Notes: generated by a model not told the origin, from the letters alone. Positions 8,605 through 17,909 are shown, numbered from the stretch's first letter. The stretch: 64,000 nt of DNA from Alphaproteobacteria bacterium (GCA_017999645.1 JAGNLJ010000003.1:124001-188000); one strand, 5' to 3'. Translations and numbers: made by a program.

Positions 8605-9579
8605 ATGAGTTACGCCATCCGCATCCACGAAACCGGGGGCCCGGATGTGCTGAAATACGGGAAAATCGCGGTTCCGCCGCCCGGCCCCGGCGAAATCCTG
8701 ATCCGTCACACAGCCATCGGCCTTAATTTCATCGATATTTACCACCGCTCTGGCCTTTACCCCCTGCCGCTGCCCTTCACCCCGGGAACCGAAGGCGCTG
8801 GCGTGGTCGAGGCGCTAGGCGAAGGCGTCACAACACTAAAAAAAGGCGACCACGTCGCCTATGCTTCAGGTCCTGGCTCATATACCGAGCAACGCGTCAT
8901 GCCCGCAAACCGCGTCGTGAAAATCCCGAATGGAATTTCTGATGAAATCGCCGCTGCCTCGATGGTCAAGGGCATGACGGCTGAATATCTTCTCAACCGC
9001 ACATATAAGGTGAAGCCGGGTGAGACGATTTTATTCCACGCCATCGCGGGCGGCGTCGGCCTCATCGCCTGCCAGTGGGCGAAAGCGCTCGGCGCCACCG
9101 TCATCGGCACTGCGGGCAGCGCGGAGAAAATCGCACTCGCAAAAAAATACGGCTGCGATCATGTTATCAATTATAAAACCGAAGATTTTGCCATGCGCGT
9201 AAAAGAGATCACGAATGGAAAAGGCGTACCGGTGGTTTACGATTCAGTCGGCAAAGATACGTTCATGGGCTCACTCGATTGCCTGCAACCCAGGGGCTTA
9301 ATGGTCAGTTTTGGCAACGCCTCCGGTCCGGTCGATGCGTTTTCTCCGGGAACTTTATCCTCCAAGGGTTCGTTGTTCCTCACGAGGCCGTCGCTGTGGC
9401 ATTACACGTCGGATGACGCGGAATATGCTGCATCGGCGAAGGCGCTATTTGAAATGATTAAATCGGGCAAAGTGAAGATAACAATCGACCAGCGTTACGA
9501 ATTAAAAAACGCAGCACAAGCACAGCGCGATCTCGAGGAGCGGAAAACAACCGGTTCGAGTATTTTGTACCCCTCCTGA
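8605..9579 (+). CDS. qorA: NADPH:quinone oxidoreductase, zeta-crystallin type
   Basis: 324 residues from the ATG at 8605, with a GAAGG ribosome site upstream; a longer reading frame beginning in the divergent promoter region is not credible. Medium-chain dehydrogenase/reductase without structural zinc. The N-terminal catalytic domain contains NFIDIYHRSGLYPLPLPF and GTEGAGVVEALGEGV, typical of QOR. The nucleotide domain has AIAGGVGLIACQWAKALGA (the AxxGGVG variant of the Rossmann motif) and VVYDSVGKDTF. It probably reduces quinones with NADPH in the cytosol. The gene is divergent from the thi operon and co-directional with rimK, 80 bases downstream. Confidence 0.9.
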   Translation: MSYAIRIHETGGPDVLKYGKIAVPPPGPGEILIRHTAIGLNFIDIYHRSGLYPLPLPFTPGTEGAGVVEALGEGVTTLKKGDHVAYASGPGSYTEQRVMPANRVVKIPNGISDEIAAASMVKGMTAEYLLNRTYKVKPGETILFHAIAGGVGLIACQWAKALGATVIGTAGSAEKIALAKKYGCDHVINYKTEDFAMRVKEITNGKGVPVVYDSVGKDTFMGSLDCLQPRGLMVSFGNASGPVDAFSPGTLSSKGSLFLTRPSLWHYTSDDAEYAASAKALFEMIKSGKVKITIDQRYELKNAAQAQRDLEERKTTGSSILYPS

Positions 9580-9659
9580 ATTAGGAATTTCATCCCGCCG
9601 CCCGACCTGCTAATATAAAAAAAGAAAAAACGATGTGGGAAAAATGAGGAGACGAAGAG

Positions 9660-10631
9660 ATGAGAATCGGAATTCTGACTACGGGCTCGAAGCACGAGGA
9701 CGAGCGCCTCGTTGACGAGGCGATGCAGGCAGGTCACGAAGCAACCATCCTTAAAGTTCTGAAATGCAGCCTGCGCGTCAGCAACAACGCGCCGAAAATC
9801 TATTATGAAGGTAAGGATGTATCGCACGATTTCGATATCATCATCCCGCGCGTCAATCTGCCGCACACGGTTTACGGCCTTACCATTCTGCGCCATTTCC
9901 AGGTGATGGGCATTTACACGAGTGATGTGGCACTCGCGATTGAAATTGGTCGCGATAAATTACGCTGCAAGCAATTCCTGATGAGCCAGGGAATCCCCGT
10001 ACCCACAACAGGCTACGCCCACTCTAAAAATGATTTTGACACGATCATCCAGACGGTCGGCGGCGCGCCGCTGATTCTTAAGCTCGTCGAGGGCACGGAA
10101 GGCACAGGCGTCTTCCTTGCTAAAGACGAAAAAGAAGCCGTAAATATTCTCGGCAGCTTCAAGCAGTTCGATGCCCGCGTCATCGCGCAGGAATTCATTG
10201 AGGAATCCTCCGGCAGCGACATCCGCGCGTTCGTCGTCGGCAACAAGGTCGTCGCTTCAATGCGGCGCCAGTCGCAGGACGGCGATTTCCGCGCCAACGT
10301 CGCCCTCGGCGCGCATTCGTTCAATGTCACGCTCACCGACGAGGAGAAGAAGATCGTCCTCAGCGCCGTGAAAGCAATCGGCATCAATGTAGCGGGCGTG
10401 GACGTCATCCGTTCCAAGCGCGGACCGCTGATTATCGAGATCAATGTCGCGCCCGATTTCGGCGGCGAATTCGGCCTTGAGACCACAACGGGCGTCAATG
10501 TCGCGCGGGAGATCATTAATTTCGCGGTGCGCGGCAAGGAACGCTCGATGCGCAGCTCACGCAGGATCATGAGCCTCAAGCGCTGGCGCGGCGAAGGCAT
10601 TCACCCCCTCCTGCCGCAAAGATGGCAGTAA
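9660..10631 (+). CDS. rimK: RimK-family ATP-grasp ligase, ribosomal protein S6 modification
   Basis: 323 residues. In E. coli RimK adds glutamate residues to the C-terminus of ribosomal protein S6. The start MRIGILTTGSKHEDERLVDEA, the N-terminal PRVNLPHTVYGLTILRHFQ, and the ATP-grasp segments LILKLVEGTEGTGV, IAQEFIEESSGSDIRAFVVG, RRQSQDGDFRANVALGA and EINVAPDFGGEF follow the RimK order closely. A GAGGAG ribosome site precedes the ATG. The C-terminal 25 residues are basic (SSRRIMSLKRWRG) and longer than in the E. coli protein. The TAA stop abuts the TAA of sucA on the other strand with no base between. Confidence 0.85.
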   Translation: MRIGILTTGSKHEDERLVDEAMQAGHEATILKVLKCSLRVSNNAPKIYYEGKDVSHDFDIIIPRVNLPHTVYGLTILRHFQVMGIYTSDVALAIEIGRDKLRCKQFLMSQGIPVPTTGYAHSKNDFDTIIQTVGGAPLILKLVEGTEGTGVFLAKDEKEAVNILGSFKQFDARVIAQEFIEESSGSDIRAFVVGNKVVASMRRQSQDGDFRANVALGAHSFNVTLTDEEKKIVLSAVKAIGINVAGVDVIRSKRGPLIIEINVAPDFGGEFGLETTTGVNVAREIINFAVRGKERSMRSSRRIMSLKRWRGEGIHPLLPQRWQ

Positions 10632-13541
10632 TTACTGCTTGATCGTCAGCGCTTCGTTCACCAGCTTCGCCTGCTCGGCCTGGTGACGGGAATTTAATCC
10701 CGTCGCGGGCGCGGCAGCGGCAAGACGACCGACATATTTCGGACGCTTCGCCCTGTGTTCAGTCGCTTGCAGCGCTTCCTCGATGCGGCGGTCGACGAAA
10801 TTCCAGTACCCCTGGTTTTCCGGCTCTTCCTGGCACCAGACAACATCCGCGTTCTCATATTGCGCGAATTCCTCGGCCAGTTCACCGAGCGGGAACGGGT
10901 AAAGCTGTTCGACGCGAATGATCATGATGTCATTGATCTTGCGCTCGCGGCGCTCCTGCAGCAGGTCATAGTAAACCTTGCCGGAGCAGAGAATGATACG
11001 GCGGATTTTATGCGACGCGGCCAGCTTGTCCTTGTCATCGTCCCAGAGATAGCGGTGGAACGTGCTGTCGCCCGAGAACATCTCAATCGGCGAAACGGCA
11101 AGCTTGTGCCGCAGCAGCGACTTCGGCGTCATGATCACCAGTGGCTTGCGGAAATCGCGCATCATCTGGCGACGCAGGACGTGGAAATAATTGGCGGGCG
11201 TCGTGCAGTTAACGATCTGCCAATTATCCTCGGCGCAATTCTGCAGAAAACGCTCGGGCCGTGCGGAGGAGTGCTCCGGCCCCTGCCCTTCCATGCCGTG
11301 CGGCAATAACATCACAAGGCCTGACATGCGGAGCCACTTGGATTCCGCCGAGCAGATGAACTGGTCCATCATGACCTGCGCGCCGTTGACGAAATCGCCG
11401 AACTGCGCTTCCCACATGACGAGTGTTTTCGGATCGGCACAGCTATAGCCGTATTCAAAACCGAGAACCGCGAATTCAGACAGTGGTGAATCGTGCACTT
11501 CGCATTTCGGCTGGCTGTCATAAAGATTTTGCAGCGGAATATATTTCTGCTCGTTCTCCTGATCGTACCAGATCGCATGACGCTGCGAGAATGTGCCGCG
11601 CCCGACATCCTGACCGGAAAGACGAACCGCAAAGCCATCTTTCAGCACACTTGCGAAAGCGAGGGATTCCGCCGTCGACCAGTCAAAGCCGGTGCCGGAT
11701 CTGAACATATCGCGCTTGGCTTCCAGAACGCGTTCTAACTTCTTGTTGACGGTAAAACCGTCGGGAACTGTCGTAAGAATATCGCCGAGCTGGCGAAGTT
11801 CACCGGTTGATACAGACGTATCACCGCGCCGCGCGCCCTCGGTCGAAGCAAGCTTTAATCCTTCCCACGCACCGCCGAGGAAATCGGCATTGTTGGGCTT
11901 GTAGGTCTTCGTCGCCTCGAATGCGTCCTCAAGATATTTATAAAATTCGTCGGTAATGGCCTTGGCCTCTTCCGCCGTCAGCACTTTTTCGACAATCAGT
12001 TTTTTCTCGTATTTCGAGCGCGTTGTTTCCTGTGTCGCGATGCGCTTATACATCAGCGGCTGGGTGAAGGCCGGCTCATCGCCCTCGTTATGGCCAAAGC
12101 GGCGGTAGCAATACATATCGATAACCACGTCGCGCTGGAATTTCTGACGGAACTCGGCGGCGATACGCGCGACATGCACAACGGCCTCGGGGTCGTCGCC
12201 GTTAACGTGGAAAATGGGTGCGGCAATGGCTTTCGCAACATCCGTGCAGTACGGGCCTGAACGGCCGAATTTCGGCATCGTCGTGAAACCGATCTGGTTG
12301 TTGATGACGATGTGGATCGTGCCGCCGACGCGGTAACCGGGAAGTTCGGCAATCATCAAAGTCTCAGCCGTAATGCCCTGCCCTGCGAACGCGGCATCAC
12401 CGTGCAATAGCAAAGGTAACACGGCGCAGGATTCAATCGCCTTGCGCTGAACTTGCTTCGCGCGGACCTTGCCGATCACGACCGGGTTGACGCATTCAAG
12501 GTGCGAGGGATTGGCCGTCAGCGACAGGTGAATGCTTTTTCCATCGAAATCGCGGTCGGATGATGTGCCGAGGTGATATTTCACGTCGCCGGAGCCGAGA
12601 ACGTCCGTCGAGGATTGCCCCTGGAACTCCGCGAAAACAGCCGTAAATGATTTACCCATGACGTTCGTGAGAACGTTCAGGCGTCCGCGGTGCGCCATGC
12701 CGACGATAATTTCCTCGAGGCCAAGCTGGCTGCCGCGCTTCATAATCTGCTCGATGCAGGGGATGAGGGCTTCGCCGCCGTCGACACCGAAACGTTTCGT
12801 GCCCGGGTATTTTTTGTGCAGGAACTGTTCGAACATTTCAGCAGCCGTGAGACGCTGCAGGATCGCGCGCTTGCCTTCCGGCGTGAAATCCGTCTTGTTG
12901 CGCGGCTCCTCGATACGCTTCTGCACCCAGTCTTTTTCTTCCGGATCGGTCAGATGCAAAAACTCGACGCCGATCGTGCCGCAATAAGTTTGCTTCAGCG
13001 CCGCGACGATAGTATTCATCGTCGCCGTTTCCATGCCGAGTTCGCCGTTGATGAAAATGTCGCGGTTATAATCCTCGGACGCAAAGCCGTAATGCGCGGG
13101 ATCAAGTTCCGGGTGGTGATTTTTTTCCTTGAGCTCCAGCGGATCGAGATCGGAGAGCAAATGCCCGCGCGCGCGGTAAGCGCGGATCAGCTTCAGCGCA
13201 CAGATGGAATCTCTGGCCTGGCGGCGGAGGTCTTCGTTGCTGACGCTTTTATTCGCAGCAACCTTCACAACCGGGGCGACCTCAACGATGCCGACACCCG
13301 CACCGATATGATCGAACCGGCGGGCGGATTTGCGGTTTTCATCCGGCGTCCAGCTCGCGCCGTTCAACTCCTGCAGCAATTCGATTTCGTTGTCGTTCAG
13401 CGCTTCGAAAAATCCCTGCCAGCTCTCATCCACCCGCGCCGGGTTCGACAGAAATTCGCCGTAAAGATGCGAGATATATTCCGCGTTCGCGCCCGTGAGG
13501 AAGGACATGTTGCTCTGTTTGGGGGCGGCGTTCTGGGACAT
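10632..13541 (-). CDS. sucA: 2-oxoglutarate dehydrogenase E1
   Basis: 969 residues; thiamine-pyrophosphate-dependent decarboxylase subunit of the 2-oxoglutarate dehydrogenase complex. It begins with the E2-binding helix region (NMSFLTGANAEYISHLYGEF), followed by MAHRGRLNVLTNVMGK, the TPP/metal-binding stretch GDDPEAVVHVARIA, then RFGHNEGDEPAF, and the C-terminal transketolase-like domain (LLPHGMEGQGPEHSSAR, VRVEQLYPFP-like RVEQLYPFPL). Length and order match the family. The adjacent thiamine genes supply its cofactor. In many relatives sucB follows directly; here six genes intervene. Confidence 0.97.
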   Translation of the reverse strand: MSQNAAPKQSNMSFLTGANAEYISHLYGEFLSNPARVDESWQGFFEALNDNEIELLQELNGASWTPDENRKSARRFDHIGAGVGIVEVAPVVKVAANKSVSNEDLRRQARDSICALKLIRAYRARGHLLSDLDPLELKEKNHHPELDPAHYGFASEDYNRDIFINGELGMETATMNTIVAALKQTYCGTIGVEFLHLTDPEEKDWVQKRIEEPRNKTDFTPEGKRAILQRLTAAEMFEQFLHKKYPGTKRFGVDGGEALIPCIEQIMKRGSQLGLEEIIVGMAHRGRLNVLTNVMGKSFTAVFAEFQGQSSTDVLGSGDVKYHLGTSSDRDFDGKSIHLSLTANPSHLECVNPVVIGKVRAKQVQRKAIESCAVLPLLLHGDAAFAGQGITAETLMIAELPGYRVGGTIHIVINNQIGFTTMPKFGRSGPYCTDVAKAIAAPIFHVNGDDPEAVVHVARIAAEFRQKFQRDVVIDMYCYRRFGHNEGDEPAFTQPLMYKRIATQETTRSKYEKKLIVEKVLTAEEAKAITDEFYKYLEDAFEATKTYKPNNADFLGGAWEGLKLASTEGARRGDTSVSTGELRQLGDILTTVPDGFTVNKKLERVLEAKRDMFRSGTGFDWSTAESLAFASVLKDGFAVRLSGQDVGRGTFSQRHAIWYDQENEQKYIPLQNLYDSQPKCEVHDSPLSEFAVLGFEYGYSCADPKTLVMWEAQFGDFVNGAQVMMDQFICSAESKWLRMSGLVMLLPHGMEGQGPEHSSARPERFLQNCAEDNWQIVNCTTPANYFHVLRRQMMRDFRKPLVIMTPKSLLRHKLAVSPIEMFSGDSTFHRYLWDDDKDKLAASHKIRRIILCSGKVYYDLLQERRERKINDIMIIRVEQLYPFPLGELAEEFAQYENADVVWCQEEPENQGYWNFVDRRIEEALQATEHRAKRPKYVGRLAAAAPATGLNSRHQAEQAKLVNEALTIKQ

Positions 13542-13624
13542 GGGTTTTTCTCTATATAATGGCGCTGGAAGGACTTAATTATATTCGGCGGCGAAGGTCA
13601 AGAGCCTGCTTTAAGGCTGATTTT

Positions 13625-14158
13625 TCAAGCTTTTCCCTTCAAGGCGGTACGCAGTTTTTCAAGCGCCGAATCCTCGCTGGCACTGACATTCATCGGGTGG
13701 CCCGCATCATGGTCGGCCAGGCCCGAAAACTTGGCGAGGATTTTGCCGAAAAACCCTTCATCTCCGCTGTCATCGCCGAATTCGTCTGAGGCCTGCGCCA
13801 CCGCAGTGCCTATCTCCATCAGCGAGCGCTTAAACAATTTGATTTCATCGACAGACGCCTTGCCGCGCAAAATAGGCACAGCCTTTTGAATATCCTCTAT
13901 CAGCGTAAAAGACTGATCGGCCCACGCCGTCCATTTATCTTCGCTACGGAGCGTTTCTTTGATTATCTGCACAAAAAGCGGCTTTCCATCGCCCATCTTC
14001 GCAAAGTGACGCAGGCATGCCGTGAGGGCTTTGTTCTCGTGCGTATCGTCGCTTTCCCCGTCCTGATCCTCGGAATGACTGACCCACATCCCCGCCTTGT
14101 AAGGCAGACTGATGAGAAGCTCGGCTTCGTCCTTCGTAAAATCTGAAAGCGACGTCAT
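13625..14158 (-). CDS. Hypothetical protein, paralogue of the preceding gene
   Basis: 177 residues, not assignable to a known family. It is clearly homologous to the next minus-strand gene (14155-14694): both start with a short helix, then LPYKAGMWVSHSED here against LPYRIGLWVSQSD there, then a helical middle with RSLMEIGTAVAQA against NHLMEIAGAVALA, and a C-terminal NVSASEDSALEKL against NISTSESEAVGAI. No signal peptide or membrane segment; probably cytosolic and acidic. The starts and stops overlap by four bases, so the two are translationally coupled. Position upstream of sucA gives no functional clue. Confidence 0.8.
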   Translation of the reverse strand: MTSLSDFTKDEAELLISLPYKAGMWVSHSEDQDGESDDTHENKALTACLRHFAKMGDGKPLFVQIIKETLRSEDKWTAWADQSFTLIEDIQKAVPILRGKASVDEIKLFKRSLMEIGTAVAQASDEFGDDSGDEGFFGKILAKFSGLADHDAGHPMNVSASEDSALEKLRTALKGKA

Positions 14159-14694
14159 GACATCTCCAGCGCATCGGCAATCGCGCCGACAGCCTCGCTC
14201 TCGCTTGTGCTGATGTTAAGAAAATCACCGAAGCGGCGGCGCTTCCTGCCCGATCCCGAAAATAGATGACTTATATATAAGCTGAGCGCAGCGAAAAACG
14301 AGCGGCTGGAATCTTCCTCGCGGAAAGCAAGCGCAACCGCCCCCGCGATTTCCATCAGGTGATTTTTGAGCGCCTTGACATCCTTGGGCTCGCCGAATTC
14401 GCGCATGAGGGTAATGGCATCGCCGCATTCGCCGGGCACCAGGTCAACCTGAATGTTCCATGACGGCCATTCGTTTTTCTGGCGAATGGTTTCAGACATA
14501 ATGTATTGCAGCGTTTCAGAACCGAACACATCCTCGGCGAAAGCGTGAAGAATATTCGAGAGCGCCTGGCGTTCGCTTTCATCTGCTTCGCGGCCGCCGG
14601 ACGTATCGCTCTGGCTGACCCACAGGCCGATCCTGTAAGGAAGGCGAGTGATAAGAGCGCGTTGATCGGGTGTGAGTTTCTCGAGAAAAGTCAT
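14155..14694 (-). CDS. Hypothetical protein, tandem paralogue
   Basis: 179 residues, upstream member of a tandem pair with the gene at 13625-14158. Shared motifs are a Leu-rich first helix, LPYRIGLWVSQSD (residues about 18-30), an acidic loop, LKNHLMEIAGAVALA (residues about 108-122) and a serine/acidic C-terminal motif. Between the last two it has a basic patch, GSGRKRRRFGD, missing from its partner. No export signal. The conserved tryptophan/Ser-Asp motif after LPY is the best family signature; I do not recognise it in a named family. Duplication and divergence are seen directly; function is unknown. Confidence 0.8.
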   Translation of the reverse strand: MTFLEKLTPDQRALITRLPYRIGLWVSQSDTSGGREADESERQALSNILHAFAEDVFGSETLQYIMSETIRQKNEWPSWNIQVDLVPGECGDAITLMREFGEPKDVKALKNHLMEIAGAVALAFREEDSSRSFFAALSLYISHLFSGSGRKRRRFGDFLNISTSESEAVGAIADALEMS

Positions 14695-14792
14695 GGATTG
14701 AAGATACTATATATAGCCTGCCCTCACAAACCGGGAATCCGCGGGATACACCAGTAATTTCAGTCGCTTACTATATATTTTCATAATAAAAT

Positions 14793-14822
14793 TTGTCGGG
14801 GTACCCCCTGAAATGGTATGAT
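14793..14822 (+). promoter_or_regulatory. Candidate promoter with an internal palindrome
   Basis: TTGTCG at 14793-14798 and TATGAT at 14817-14822 with an 18-base spacer, 31 bases before the ATG at 14853. The spacer begins with the perfect palindrome GGGGTACCCC (14798-14807), which overlaps the -35 edge and could be a repressor site. Promoter assignment is by consensus only. Confidence 0.45.
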
Positions 14823-14852
14823 CTTGTAATAAAAAGAATACAGGGTGTGATC

Positions 14853-15464
14853 ATGGAATTAAGCAGCAAAAAAGCCATCGACGCCATTCAGGGCGGCGCA
14901 GTGCCGCATCTCGATGGAACCGAAAAATCCCTCACTGAAAAAATTCAGAAACTTCTCGCGAAGCAAAAAGACGACGAGCAACAGCAGCGCGACCTTGAAG
15001 AATTCATGAAAAAATTCAAAGATCTTGGGAAAAACGAAGATGGCACAGCCATAAAGGTCAGAGGCGAGAACGGCGAGTACCAGATCGGGGCCGGTAGCGT
15101 TTCGGTTACCCTCAAAGGACCTCTCGACAGTGATCAAAATATAAGAGCGATGATTGAAGGAGCGGCCCTCGCCAAGCACACATTAAAAAATGAAGAAGTA
15201 AGATATGGCGGCCACAATTTAGAGGAAATCCAGATGAGCCGCAAAATCGGGGAATTGGTCGGCCTGAATCTTATACATGGATCTGAAAAATCACTGGATG
15301 AGACCAACCCGGCATTTGCGAAAAAAATAAACGATATCTATGACGAGGTGCATAAGAAATACGGCCTGCCGCCGCGACCCGGCGCAGAAGCAGCACTTGA
15401 CCAGAAACCAAGCCCGATAGAATGGAAAGCACAAGGCCCCGTTGCGGTGTTGGGTGCAGGATAA
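14853..15464 (+). CDS. Hypothetical charged helical protein
   Basis: 203 residues from the ATG at 14853, which has an AGGGTG ribosome site; an earlier in-frame TTG at 14793 lies inside the likely promoter. The N-terminal third is a charged helix or coiled coil (about residues 25-60, rich in Lys, Glu, Gln). The middle has a segment in which an acidic-alanine helix is followed by VRYGGHNLEEIQMSRKIGE and a GLNLIHG strand, faintly like the LPD7 domain of polyvalent mobile-element proteins, but I cannot establish that. The C-terminus is Pro-rich. No export signal. The stop directly abuts that of the DUF4174 gene on the other strand. Confidence 0.7.
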   Translation: MELSSKKAIDAIQGGAVPHLDGTEKSLTEKIQKLLAKQKDDEQQQRDLEEFMKKFKDLGKNEDGTAIKVRGENGEYQIGAGSVSVTLKGPLDSDQNIRAMIEGAALAKHTLKNEEVRYGGHNLEEIQMSRKIGELVGLNLIHGSEKSLDETNPAFAKKINDIYDEVHKKYGLPPRPGAEAALDQKPSPIEWKAQGPVAVLGAG

Positions 15465-15965
15465 TTATTCCAGAATCGCTTTCGGCATAAGCGGCACCAG
15501 CGGTTTCGGATTAACCATCATATCGAAAATTTCGCGTGGGCTGACGGGCGCGGGCCATACATATTTTGTAATACCGTCTTTCCCCACCAGCACCACCGAA
15601 AAAACATCGTCGTCGGTGTAGAGCAATTCCTCCAGCAGGTTTGTGTCCTTGTTTTCCCGCAGCACCGGCAGGCGGTAATCGGATACGCTGAGCTCGGGCA
15701 GCAGATTCAACGACCGGTCGTCGAAATGAATCGTAACGATTTCCTGCTTGATCAGTTGAGGCGCAGCCGGAGTCAGCATTTCAATCTGCTGAATATAAAG
15801 CGGATCAAGCTCCGGCCCAGTCAGCACCAGCGCCCAGGCTTTGCCCACCAGCCTGTCGAACGGCGCATCGATGTCCGTTTGCGGCTCAGCAGCTTGCGCC
15901 GGGCAAAAAATCCCTGCAAACAGCAGAAAAATCGCCAAAACTGCGAAGCTTGATTTCTTTTTCAT
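15465..15965 (-). CDS. Exported DUF4174-like (thioredoxin-fold) protein
   Basis: 166 residues from the ATG at 15965 (MKKKSSFAVLAIFLLFAG, then FCPAQA), a clear signal peptide; upstream codons of the longer frame are not needed. The mature protein has the DUF4174 layout: AWALVLTGPELDPLYIQQIE early, a strand plus HFDD segment in the middle, and the C-terminal VVLVGKDGITKYVWPAPVSP followed by REIFDMM. The family is thought to adopt a thioredoxin-like fold but here lacks a CxxC, so it is probably not redox-active. Likely periplasmic. The start is only 19 bases from the divergent mTERF-like gene. Confidence 0.75.
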   Translation of the reverse strand: MKKKSSFAVLAIFLLFAGIFCPAQAAEPQTDIDAPFDRLVGKAWALVLTGPELDPLYIQQIEMLTPAAPQLIKQEIVTIHFDDRSLNLLPELSVSDYRLPVLRENKDTNLLEELLYTDDDVFSVVLVGKDGITKYVWPAPVSPREIFDMMVNPKPLVPLMPKAILE

Positions 15966-15984
15966 AATATTATACCTTCCGCAC

Positions 15985-17019
15985 ATGCACGAAATTGAAT
16001 ATAGCGTGAAACTCACACAAAGTCTTTTAGCTTGCGACCTGACAACAGATCAGGCGGAAAAGATCGCAGGCGAAAAAATGCTATGGTTTTTGTTTGAAAA
16101 AGGAAACGGCCCACAAAACGGTTTCTGGAATTTCAATAAAAAACTGGAAGATGGCGCTAATCTTATTGGCATCACAAAAGAAAAATACAGACGTGCCGCA
16201 CTCAGACAACATCCGCTTTTTTACCTCTCGCCGCATAACGTAAATGCCAACATAGAGCGGGCAGCGAAATTCCTTGGCATTACAAAAGAGAAGTATATTA
16301 AAGCTGCGCTTAAACAACCGGTCCTTTTCACTATGGATCCGGACACTGTAAATGCCAACATTGAAGCCGCAGCCAAACTTTTCGGCCTTTCAAAAAAAAC
16401 CTATATCGAAAAAGCCGCTCTCAAACAGCCGACGCTTTTCACCATGCCGGCGCAGACCGCGTACGCGAATAATACGCGTGCCGCAGAATATCTTGGCCTG
16501 TCGAGGGGCGACTACATCAAGGCCTCGTTGAAAAATCCGGCGCTTTTTTATCAGAATCCTGAACGCATAAATAATAATGTCAAGAAGACGGCGGCGCTTC
16601 TTGGTATTTCCAGAGAACGTTATATTGAGGCCGCGCTCAAAAAACCGCACCTGTTCAGCATGTCGCCGAAGACCCTGCACACCCACTATATGGCTCTGGG
16701 AGTGGCTCATGAAAATGGCAGTATCGTATCCAACAATATTCTGGACGATATTCTTAAATGCCCCGCTTCCCTGACCTATGCGGAAAAAAACACGATGCTC
16801 CGCACTTTTCACGCGGCTGTACACGAAAAAAGACTATCGCTCGGATGCTTTTTCAAACAAAAAAACAAAAAAACAATTGAAGACGAAGTTATAACTTATC
16901 TGATAAAGGAATTTGAAGCGGGCGCGACAGAAGCTGCGGACCACGCGTATTACTTACACGCCCAAGGCATTCTTTCTCACCTGCCTGCCGCCTTCGAAAT
17001 GACAGCAGTGCCTGCCTAG
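15985..17019 (+). CDS. mTERF-like helical-repeat protein
   Basis: 344 residues from the ATG at 15985; the longer upstream frame runs antisense through the DUF4174 signal peptide. Residues about 50-230 consist of five near-identical repeats of 36 residues (one of 37). Each has the pattern N-x-N-I-x-x-A-A-x-x-L-G-I-T/S-K-x-x-Y-I-x-x-A-L-K-x-P-x-L-F. The recurring Leu-Gly-Ile/Leu followed by Pro-x-Leu-Phe is the hallmark of mTERF motifs, which form a superhelix binding nucleic acid in mitochondria and chloroplasts. The C-terminal 110 residues are helical and basic in part (FFKQKNKKT). No signal peptide. The repeat pattern is seen directly; nucleic-acid binding is inference. The stop overlaps the sucD stop as CTAG. 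Confidence 0.75.
   Translation: MHEIEYSVKLTQSLLACDLTTDQAEKIAGEKMLWFLFEKGNGPQNGFWNFNKKLEDGANLIGITKEKYRRAALRQHPLFYLSPHNVNANIERAAKFLGITKEKYIKAALKQPVLFTMDPDTVNANIEAAAKLFGLSKKTYIEKAALKQPTLFTMPAQTAYANNTRAAEYLGLSRGDYIKASLKNPALFYQNPERINNNVKKTAALLGISRERYIEAALKKPHLFSMSPKTLHTHYMALGVAHENGSIVSNNILDDILKCPASLTYAEKNTMLRTFHAAVHEKRLSLGCFFKQKNKKTIEDEVITYLIKEFEAGATEAADHAYYLHAQGILSHLPAAFEMTAVPA
16132..16674 (+). repeat. Five in-frame 108-base coding repeats (36-residue modules)
   Basis: Module boundaries in residues are about 50-85, 86-121, 122-158, 159-194 and 195-230 of the mTERF-like protein. The third has one inserted residue (YIEKAALK instead of YIKAALK). The modules are similar but not identical at protein level and clearly diverged at base level, so this is an old array rather than a recent slippage product. 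The most variable positions are those after PxLF (FTMDPDT, FTMPAQT, FYQNPER, FSMSPKT). Confidence 0.85.
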
Positions 17020-17891
17020 GCCGCCATCGCCTTCACAACAGCTTCGCCCAGCGTGCCGGGGCTTTCGGAAACTGCAAAGCCAGCCGAACGCATGGCTTCC
17101 ATCTTCGCTTTCGCCGTGTCATCACCACCGGAAATAATCGCACCGGCATGGCCCATGCGTTTACCGGGAGGAGCGGTTGCGCCCGCGATGAAACCCGCGA
17201 TGGGTTTTTTCTTCTTGAGCTTTTTGTAGAACTCGCACGCCTCCACTTCCGCCGTGCCGCCGATTTCGCCGATCATCAAAATCGCCTGCGTCTCGTCGTC
17301 CGCCATGAACAATTCTAAACAGTCGATAAAATTCGTGCCGTTCACCGGGTCGCCGCCGATACCGATGCAGGTCGTCTGGCCAAGGCCGACTTTCCCCGTC
17401 TGGTAAACCGCTTCATATGTCAGCGTGCCGGAGCGCGAAACGATGCCGACCTTGCCGCGCTTGTGAATGTGACCAGGCATAATGCCGATCTTGCATTCGC
17501 CGGGCGTGATGATACCGGGGCAGTTCGGGCCAATAAGGCGCGTCTTGGAACCCTGCAGCGCGCGCTTCACTTTCACCATGTCGAGAACCGGAATGCCCTC
17601 GGTAATGCATACCGCGAGCTCAATGCCAGCATCTATGGCCTCCAAAATCGCATCGGCCGCAAAGGGCGGCGGCACGTAAATCACCGATGCATTCGCGCCG
17701 GTTTTCGCTTTCGCTTCAGCGACCGTGTCGAACACGGGCAGGTTCAAATGTTTCTGACCGCCTTTGCCGGGCGTAACGCCGCCGACCATTTTCGTGCCGT
17801 AAGCGACAGCCTGTTCGCTGTGGAACGTGCCCTGCGCCCCGGTGAAACCCTGGCAGATAACCTTGGTGTTTTTGTCGACGAGTACGGCCAT
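17016..17891 (-). CDS. sucD: Succinyl-CoA synthetase alpha subunit
   Basis: 291 residues; with SucC converts succinyl-CoA, phosphate and a nucleoside diphosphate to succinate, CoA and the triphosphate. CoA-binding N-terminus ([19 protein letters not shown]), [38 protein letters not shown], and the active-site histidine in [14 protein letters not shown]. Length and order match the family. In most relatives it follows sucC directly; here a DUF2059 gene (minus) and a transglycosylase gene (plus) lie between. The stop overlaps that of the mTERF-like gene by three bases. Confidence 0.97.
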   Translation of the reverse strand: MAVLVDKNTKVICQGFTGAQGTFHSEQAVAYGTKMVGGVTPGKGGQKHLNLPVFDTVAEAKAKTGANASVIYVPPPFAADAILEAIDAGIELAVCITEGIPVLDMVKVKRALQGSKTRLIGPNCPGIITPGECKIGIMPGHIHKRGKVGIVSRSGTLTYEAVYQTGKVGLGQTTCIGIGGDPVNGTNFIDCLELFMADDETQAILMIGEIGGTAEVEACEFYKKLKKKKPIAGFIAGATAPPGKRMGHAGAIISGGDDTAKAKMEAMRSAGFAVSESPGTLGEAVVKAMAA

Positions 17892-17909
17892 TTTCTTAAA
17901 TCCTCTGAA

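Noticed and set aside
14853..15464. LPD7-type polyvalent protein domain
   Set aside because: Only a faint likeness in one helix-strand segment, with no mobile-element context; not used in the call.
16132..16674. TAL-effector-like repeats
   Set aside because: The unit length (36) and the PxLF/LGI pattern do not match the TAL consensus with its hypervariable di-residue; mTERF fits better.
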